From positions 1 through 38,322 of the forward strand of contig NZ_JAGPOT010000069.1 in the NCBI RefSeq assembly GCF_018224015.1: a stretch of 38,322 nt of DNA, written 5' to 3'. This stretch comes from Pseudarthrobacter albicanus. Its GTDB lineage: Bacteria > Actinomycetota > Actinomycetes > Actinomycetales > Micrococcaceae. The notes beneath the pieces were generated by a model that saw nothing but the letters and a program-made list of their open reading frames with translations, did no database searches and was not told where the DNA came from. A program made the position numbers and the translations under genes. Below are positions 33,714-38,322 of this stretch, piece by piece (position 1 is the stretch's first letter; each line of letters begins with the position of its first letter).

Positions 33714-34757
33714 ATGCTGACCGTCAACGCCTACGCCGCCACCTCCGCGACCGGGGACCTCGTCCCGACCACCATCGAGCGCCGCGACGTGGGCCCGCAC
33801 GACGTCCTGATCGAGATCAAGTACGCCGGCATCTGCCATTCGGACATCCACACCGTCCGCGGCGACTGGGGACCCCAGCAGTACCCGCTCGTTCCCGGCC
33901 ACGAAATCGCCGGCATCGTCACCGGGACCGGCTCCGCCGTCACCAGGCATGCTGTCGGTGACCGGGTCGGCGTCGGCTGCATGGTGAACTCCTGCGGCGA
34001 GTGCGTCAACTGCCAGAAAGGCGAGGAGCAGTACTGCCTGGCCGGGAACACCGGCACCTACGGTGCCGTGGACCGGGACGGCGCCATCACCCAGGGCGGC
34101 TACTCCACCCACGTCGTGGTGACCGAGGACTTCGTCGTGCGGATCCCGGAGGGCATCGGGCTCGACGTCGCCGCGCCGCTGCTGTGCGCCGGGATCACCA
34201 CCTACTCCCCGCTGCGCCACTGGGGCGCCGGCCCCGGCAGGAAAGTCGCCGTCGTCGGCCTCGGCGGCCTCGGACACATGGCCGTGAAGCTCGCCCACGC
34301 CATGGGCGCCGAGGTGACCGTCCTGTCCCAGTCGCTGAAGAAGATGGAAGACGGGCTGAACCTGGGCGCCGACTCCTACTACGCCACCAGCGACGAAAAC
34401 ACCTTCACGGACCTCGCCGGCACCTTCGACCTGATCATCAACACCGGCAGCGCCCCGATCGACATCAGCTCCTACCTGCAGCTGCTGAGCCTCGACGGCG
34501 CCCTGGTGAACGTCGGCGCGCCGGCCGAACCGCTCCCGGTGAACGTGTTCTCCCTCATCATGGGCCGCCGGTCCTTCGCCGGATCCGCCATCGGCGGCAT
34601 CCGCGAAACCCAGGAGATGCTCGACTTCTGCGCCGAACACCACCTCGGCGCCGAGATCGAGGTCATCCCGGCCGCGAAAATCAACGACGCCTACGAACGC
34701 GTCCTGGCCTCCGACGTCCGCTACCGCTTCGTCATCGACACCTCGACGCTGAACTAG
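33714..34757 (+). CDS. Zinc-dependent alcohol dehydrogenase (YahK/cinnamyl-alcohol type)
   Basis: The 347-residue enzyme has the catalytic zinc ligands Cys41 (GICHSDIH), His63-Glu64 (VPGHEIAG) and a later Cys ([12 protein letters not shown]), plus the structural zinc set in [17 protein letters not shown]. The Rossmann motif is [17 protein letters not shown]. This is the NADP-type aldehyde reductase group (YahK, cinnamyl alcohol dehydrogenase), which reduces a broad range of aldehydes. An AGGAG lies seven bases before the ATG. It is the last gene of the plus-strand run, followed by a strong terminator. Confidence 0.93.
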   Translation: MLTVNAYAATSATGDLVPTTIERRDVGPHDVLIEIKYAGICHSDIHTVRGDWGPQQYPLVPGHEIAGIVTGTGSAVTRHAVGDRVGVGCMVNSCGECVNCQKGEEQYCLAGNTGTYGAVDRDGAITQGGYSTHVVVTEDFVVRIPEGIGLDVAAPLLCAGITTYSPLRHWGAGPGRKVAVVGLGGLGHMAVKLAHAMGAEVTVLSQSLKKMEDGLNLGADSYYATSDENTFTDLAGTFDLIINTGSAPIDISSYLQLLSLDGALVNVGAPAEPLPVNVFSLIMGRRSFAGSAIGGIRETQEMLDFCAEHHLGAEIEVIPAAKINDAYERVLASDVRYRFVIDTSTLN

Positions 34758-34774
34758 CCCCACCGCGCCTCTCC

Positions 34775-34812
34775 ACGGCAGCCCTCGGCAACAATCTGCC
34801 GAGGGCGGCCGT
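34775..34812. terminator. Strong stem-loop terminator after the alcohol dehydrogenase
   Basis: Sixteen-base arms (34775-34790 and 34797-34812, with TGCCGAGGG on the right) pair at 15 of 16 positions around a six-base loop ACAATC. It begins 18 bases after the stop codon and lies between convergent genes. No T-run follows, as is usual in GC-rich actinobacteria. Confidence 0.75.
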
Positions 34813-34868
34813 GCGAGGGATCCCGTTCAACAGGAGGGACGAAGTCGTCGACTGAGCCCGGCGCGGAC

Positions 34869-35852
34869 TCAGGGCACTGTCAGGATGATCTTGCCGTGGG
34901 CCCGACCGCTGCGCATGCGATTGGCGGCTTCCTTGGCCTGGCCGAACGGGAGGACGCTGTCGATGACGGGGCGGATGCGGCCGTCGGCCACGGCGGGCAG
35001 GACCTGATGGGCCAGGGCGGCGATCACGTGGCCGAGTTCGTCGGGGCGGCTGAAGCCGAACGACACTCCGGCGATCCGGAGATGGCGGTAGGAGAGCGCG
35101 TCCAGGTTGATGGTCGACTCCGCCTGGTCCAGCCGACCGATGTTGACGATCCGGCCGTCCACGCGTGTGGCGGGGAGACAGTCGGCGAAGGTCTGCCCAC
35201 CGACGTGATCCAGAACGAGGTCGGCCCCTTGGCCGTCGGTGGCATCCAGGACCAACCCGGTGAGGTCCTGACTGGCCGTGGCGATGACGCAGTCGGCCCC
35301 GGCGTCCGTCAGCAGGTCCTTCTTGGATTCGGTTCTGGTGGTCGCGATGACGGTCCCGGCCCCAAGGCTCTTGGCGATCTGGATGCCGATCAGGCCGATG
35401 CTCGAGGTGGCGCCGGTGATGAGCACGGACTGGCCGGGCTGGAAGTCGCCCAGGGTCAGTGCGCCGTGCTCGGTGAGCAGGCCGGTGGGCAGGGCAGAGG
35501 CGTCCTCGTCGGCAATGCCGGCGGGGACGGCGATGACGTGCCGGTGGTCGGCCAGGACATACTGGGCAAAGGCTCCCTGTGTGGTGCCCATGACCCGTTC
35601 GCCGAGGCGGACGCCGCCGGCGCCCTCGCCCAAGGCGGCGATCTCGCCGGCGAACTCGAAGCCGGCCAGGTACTCCTGGCGGCTGCCGGAGGCGGGGTCG
35701 GCCGCCGCCAGCATCTGCACGTCGGCGTTGTTGAGCGAGACCGCGCGGGCGCGAACCAGCACTTGTCCCGGCCCAGGCTTGGGTACGGGTACCTGGCGCG
35801 TTTCCCAGTCGGGTCCGGCCCCGCCGAACAGGGCGGTCATCATTTCGGTCAT
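34869..35852 (-). CDS. NADPH:quinone-reductase-like medium-chain dehydrogenase
   Basis: The 327-residue zinc-free MDR protein starts with a short GroES-like domain (VPKPGPGQVLVRARAVSLNN, GFEFAGEIAALGEGAG) without the Cys/His/Glu zinc set. The cofactor domain carries SVLITGATSSIGLIGIQIAK, a variant of the quinone-reductase AxxGxxG motif, and ADLVLDHVGGQTFADCLP. It ends with FGQAKEAANRMRSGRAHGKI then ILTVP, the usual C-terminus. Relatives reduce quinones or enones with NADPH. It is transcribed toward the plus-strand run and shares the terminator with it. Confidence 0.9.
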   Translation of the reverse strand: MTEMMTALFGGAGPDWETRQVPVPKPGPGQVLVRARAVSLNNADVQMLAAADPASGSRQEYLAGFEFAGEIAALGEGAGGVRLGERVMGTTQGAFAQYVLADHRHVIAVPAGIADEDASALPTGLLTEHGALTLGDFQPGQSVLITGATSSIGLIGIQIAKSLGAGTVIATTRTESKKDLLTDAGADCVIATASQDLTGLVLDATDGQGADLVLDHVGGQTFADCLPATRVDGRIVNIGRLDQAESTINLDALSYRHLRIAGVSFGFSRPDELGHVIAALAHQVLPAVADGRIRPVIDSVLPFGQAKEAANRMRSGRAHGKIILTVP

Positions 35853-35901
35853 GTGCTGTTCCTTCGGCTTCGTGGCTGTTGATCTGGCGCTGCGCGACCG
35901 C

Positions 35902-36237
35902 CTAGCTTCGGGGCTGGTCGGTTTCTTCGACGATGCGCTTGAGGGTGGTGATGGCGCTCATGCCGTTGGGCCAGCCGGTGTAGAAGGTCAGGTGGATGAT
36001 CGCTTCGACCAGTTCGTCCTTGGTCAGTCCGTTCTCCAGGGCCTTGCGCAGGTGGAACTCGACCTGGTCGGTGCGGTAGAGCGAGACGAGGGCCGAGACG
36101 GTGACGAGGCTGCGGTCGCGCTGAGACAAACCCGGGCGCTCCCACATGTCGCCGAAGAGCACGTCGTCGGTGAGTTCGACGAGCTTGGGGGCGAAGTCGC
36201 CGAGCATCTTCTGGATTGCGCTGGGTTCAGTGGACAT
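35902..36237 (-). CDS. Carboxymuconolactone-decarboxylase-like protein
   Basis: The 111-residue all-helical protein shows the CMD family core: LSQRDRSLVTVSALVSLYRT, FHLRKALENGLTKDELVEAI and IHLTFYTGWPNGMSAITTLK. The Cys-x-x-Cys of AhpD-type peroxidase partners is absent, so this is the CMD/gamma-carboxymuconolactone branch, whose members are often of unknown function and hexameric. Such genes often lie beside a cupin and aldo/keto or quinone reductases, as they do here. It ends 49 bases before the MDR gene starts, and starts 10 bases after the end of the cupin gene, suggesting one transcript. Confidence 0.9.
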   Translation of the reverse strand: MSTEPSAIQKMLGDFAPKLVELTDDVLFGDMWERPGLSQRDRSLVTVSALVSLYRTDQVEFHLRKALENGLTKDELVEAIIHLTFYTGWPNGMSAITTLKRIVEETDQPRS

Positions 36238-36247
36238 TCGGCGGTGC

Positions 36248-36646
36248 TTACCTGGTGCCGTATTCCTCGTCGGTGACGAGGGCGCCCCACTCGGACTCGG
36301 GTCCTTCGACGGGGGCTTCCCACATGGCCAGGTGGGTCATGAAGTGCTCCGGTGCGGCGCCGTGCCAGTGCCATTCGCCCGGGGGCGTGTAGATGGTGTC
36401 GCCCGGGCGGATCTCAATGACATCGCCGCCGCGGGACTGGACCAGCCCGACGCCCTCGGTGACGTGCAGGGTCTGGCCGACGGCGTGGGAGTGCCAGGCC
36501 GTGCGCGCGCAGGGGGCGAAGTGCACCGAGTTCACGCGCATGCGTGAGGGTTCGGGCTGCGGGGCGGCAACGACGTCGAACCAGACGTCACCGGTGAACA
36601 TAGCGGCCGGGCCCTTGACGCTCGGCTTCTTGGGTTGGATTTCCAA
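36248..36646 (-). CDS. Single-domain cupin protein
   Basis: The protein has 132 residues from a TTG at 36646, chosen because AGAAGGAG lies five bases upstream and the frame then reads MEIQPKKPSVKGPAAMFTGD; a longer frame to 36937 is the shadow of the next gene. Cupin motif 1 is RTAWHSHAVGQTLHVTEGVG and motif 2 is IRPGDTIYTPPGEWHWHGAA, supplying His residues for a metal. Small cupins of this type occur with CMD proteins and are thought to be dioxygenase-like or binding proteins. It belongs to the same minus-strand transcript as the CMD and MDR genes. Confidence 0.85.
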   Translation of the reverse strand: MEIQPKKPSVKGPAAMFTGDVWFDVVAAPQPEPSRMRVNSVHFAPCARTAWHSHAVGQTLHVTEGVGLVQSRGGDVIEIRPGDTIYTPPGEWHWHGAAPEHFMTHLAMWEAPVEGPESEWGALVTDEEYGTR

Positions 36647-36690
36647 TGGGTCTCCTTCTGGGTTGATGGCTTCGGCGCGCACAGTGAACG

Positions 36691-37285
36691 TCACTGGTTG
36701 TCCGCTACGGCCGCTGTTTCCTTCTGCTCGGCCTGTTCCAGGGTCGCCGCCCAGCTGCCCAGGAGGCGCAGAGCGTCCTCGGAGGCCGAGCCGGGTTCGG
36801 CGGGGTAGACCAGCAGGGAAAGTCCTGGGTCGGCTGCCAGGTCCATCGCCTCGAACTTGAGGTCGATGTCCCCGACGACCGGGTGGTGGAAGTGCTTGAG
36901 CCCTGTGAAGTGCTGCCGCACGTCGTGTGCCGCCCACCGGGTGCGGAACTCCTCGCTGCGCATCGAGAGCTCACCGACAAGGTCGGACAGCTCGCGGCTG
37001 TAAGGGTCGCGGCCGGATTCGGTGCGCAGGATCGCGACGGTGTCGCTTGCCGCCTTGTTCCAGTCCGGGTAGAACTCCGCCGAGCGGGGGCTCAGGAAGA
37101 TGAACCGGGCATGGTTCACCGGCCGGCCCGGATCGCGGTACATCTCCGAATACAGGGCGCGCCCGAGCCGGTTGACGGCCAGGATGTCCAGGCGGCCGTT
37201 GCGCACGAACGCGGGTGCGCCCGTGATCGCATCGAGGGTGAACTGCACGCTGGGCCGCACCTGCTGCGCGGGGCGGCGACGGGGC
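36691..37285 (-). pseudogene. MmyB-type XRE regulator lacking its HTH (5' deletion)
   Basis: From about 37285 the minus-strand frame reads RRRPAQQVRPSVQFTLDAIT then GAPAFVRNGRLDILAVNRLG, FRTRWAAHDVRQHFTGLKHF, HHPVVGDIDLKFEAMDLA and PAEPGSASEDALRLLGSW. This aligns throughout with the C-terminal domain of the regulator at 29282-30160. The roughly 100-residue HTH is gone: upstream of 37285 the DNA belongs to an aldehyde dehydrogenase on the other strand, and the frame stays open there only as its shadow (to 37545). No start with a ribosome site is present at the junction. It is therefore a sensor domain without DNA binding, most likely dead. Confidence 0.85.
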
Positions 37286-37287
37286 CG

Positions 37288-38164
37288 CGGGGTCGTCCCC
37301 GCCGGCGTCGTCAACCTGGTCACCGGCTCCGGCCGGCTTGGGGATGCCCTGGTGAAGCACCCGGGCGTGAACAAGGTGGCGTTCACCGGTTCGACGCCGG
37401 TGGGGCGGAAGATCGCGGCGGCCTGCGGGGAACTGCTGCGCCCCGTCACCCTGGAGCTCGGCGGGAAGTCCAGCGCCATCGTGCTGCCGGACGCGGACCT
37501 TGACGCCATGTCGAAGGTGCTGATCCGCTCTGCGATGCGCAACACCGGGCAGACCTGCTACACCTCCACCCGGATCCTGGCCCCTGCCAGCCGCTACGAG
37601 GAAGTCGTGGACATGGTCACCACCACCATCGCCGCCGGCAAGCAGGGCGACCCGCTGGACCCGGCCACGGTGTTCGGCCCCTGCGCCACGCAGTCCCAGT
37701 ACCGGATCGTGCTGGACTATCTCGAGGCGGGCCGGGCCGAGGGGGCCCGGGCCACCACCGGCGGCCGCGCCGCGTCACTGGGTGGCGGCCTGGAAGGCGG
37801 CTTCTTCGTGGAGCCGACGGTCTTCGCCGGCGTCATGCCGGACATGCGGATCTCCCGGGAGGAGATCTTCGGCCCGGTGCTCTCGATCCTGAAGTACGAC
37901 GACGCCGGCGGCGGCGTTGATGAGGCTGTCGCGCTGGCCAACAACACCGAGTTCGGCCTCGGCGGGCTGGTGTTCGGCCAGGACCCCGAGGCGGCACTCG
38001 CCGTCGCGGACCGGATGGACACCGGCTCCGTGGGCATCAACTTTTTCGCCTCCAACCATGCCGCGCCGTTCGGCGGCCGGCGCGATTCGGGCCTCGGCAC
38101 CGAGTACGGCATCGAGGGCCTGAACGCGTACCTGAGCTACAAGTCGATCCACCGGAAGGGGTAG
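37288..38164 (+). pseudogene. Aldehyde dehydrogenase lacking its N-terminal part
   Basis: From about 37288 the frame reads GVVPAGVVNLVTGS, then HPGVNKVAFTGSTPVGRKIA, LRPVTLELGGKSSAIVLPDA with the general-base Glu, NTGQTCYTSTRIL with the catalytic Cys, EEIFGPVLSILKYDD and ANNTEFGLGGLVFGQDPEAA, ending FGGRRDSGLGTEYGIEGLNA. This is a normal ALDH C-terminal 290 residues. About the first 190 residues, with half of the NAD-binding domain, are missing, because the DNA upstream is the opposite-strand regulator. The frame is open back to 37100 but that part encodes no ALDH sequence. It cannot fold as an active enzyme. Confidence 0.85.
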
Positions 38165-38322
38165 CTCGCAAAGTGTTGGTGCCGACATTGCCGGGCGTTG
38201 ATCCCTAGGAGAGCGCTGAACAAGGGGCAATCCGGAGATGGGATACGGCTTCCGGGCCGCTCTTCGGAGCTTTGGGCGGCCCGCTGACGGCCTGGGAATG
38301 AGAGGCCGGGGCCCGGGAATTT
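38165..38322. other. Unassigned right edge
   Basis: No gene can be supported in the last 158 bases. A short plus-strand frame from an ATG at 38238 runs off the edge, rich in Arg and Gly and without family resemblance. Confidence 0.4.

Noticed and set aside
36248..36937. Extension of the cupin frame to 36937
   Set aside because: The extra 97 codons are antisense-like, Arg/Pro-rich sequence overlapping the regulator remnant in another frame; the TTG start has the ribosome site.
37100..37290. N-terminal extension of the ALDH frame to 37100
   Set aside because: It encodes no ALDH sequence; it is the reverse strand of the MmyB-type domain.
1..38322. tRNA or rRNA genes
   Set aside because: No cloverleaf-like or ribosomal segments were recognised by eye on either strand; a scan with a covariance-model tool would be decisive.

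Overview
The window is GC-rich, gene-dense bacterial DNA. Codon usage, GTG/TTG starts, a DUF222/HNH-type gene fragment, a DUF5997/LysR-domain pair and an SCO4226-like DUF4242 protein point to an actinobacterium, most likely an Arthrobacter/Pseudarthrobacter-type member of the Micrococcaceae. The taxon is inferred from gene content; there is no rRNA or tRNA gene here.

Region 1 (1-2.5 kb): the start of a DUF222/HNH gene, a decayed DUF421 remnant, an F420-reductase-like NAD(P)-binding protein, a membrane protein and a VOC/glyoxalase protein. Region 2 (2.5-12.2 kb) is a defence island: hsdM, hsdS, an Mrr-like endonuclease, a HipA-like kinase, a HIRAN-domain protein and hsdR, with a VapBC-type toxin-antitoxin pair on the opposite strand just before hsdR. 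Two facts stand out. hsdM is frameshifted by a perfect 13-bp tandem duplication. The vapBC pair is bracketed by two diverged copies of the hsdR 5' region, which suggests that hsdR was replaced or inserted by recombination between related islands.

Region 3 (12.2-19.2 kb) mixes small intact genes (DUF5997, a LysR-type ligand domain without a DNA-binding domain, a lipoprotein, a MarR regulator with a long palindromic operator, DUF4242) with broken genes: an FMN reductase with a nonsense codon, an MFS exporter with two one-base losses, a RelE-type toxin fragment and a LysR pseudogene. Region 4 (19.2-25.7 kb) is a probable 5-oxoproline (or related lactam) operon: a divergent GntR/FadR regulator, pxpA, an MHS-type MFS transporter, a fused pxpB-pxpC, and a biotin carboxylase-BCCP fusion. 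It is followed by an array of GGACATGTCC-like palindromes.

Region 5 (26-38.2 kb) holds an HD-domain protein, a DUF2306/TetR divergent pair, and then a redox-stress-type cluster: SDR, MmyB-type XRE regulator, DHA2-type exporter, aldo/keto reductase, NmrA-like protein, zinc alcohol dehydrogenase, quinone-oxidoreductase-like MDR, carboxymuconolactone-decarboxylase-like protein and cupin. It ends in a second, paralogous MmyB-type regulator that has lost its HTH, joined head-to-head to an aldehyde dehydrogenase that has lost its N-terminus. This is the scar of a deletion that removed both 5' ends.

Several of the frameshifts are single-base changes in or beside short homopolymers, so sequencing error must be excluded for those. 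The 13-bp duplication, the truncations and the deletion scar cannot be explained that way.
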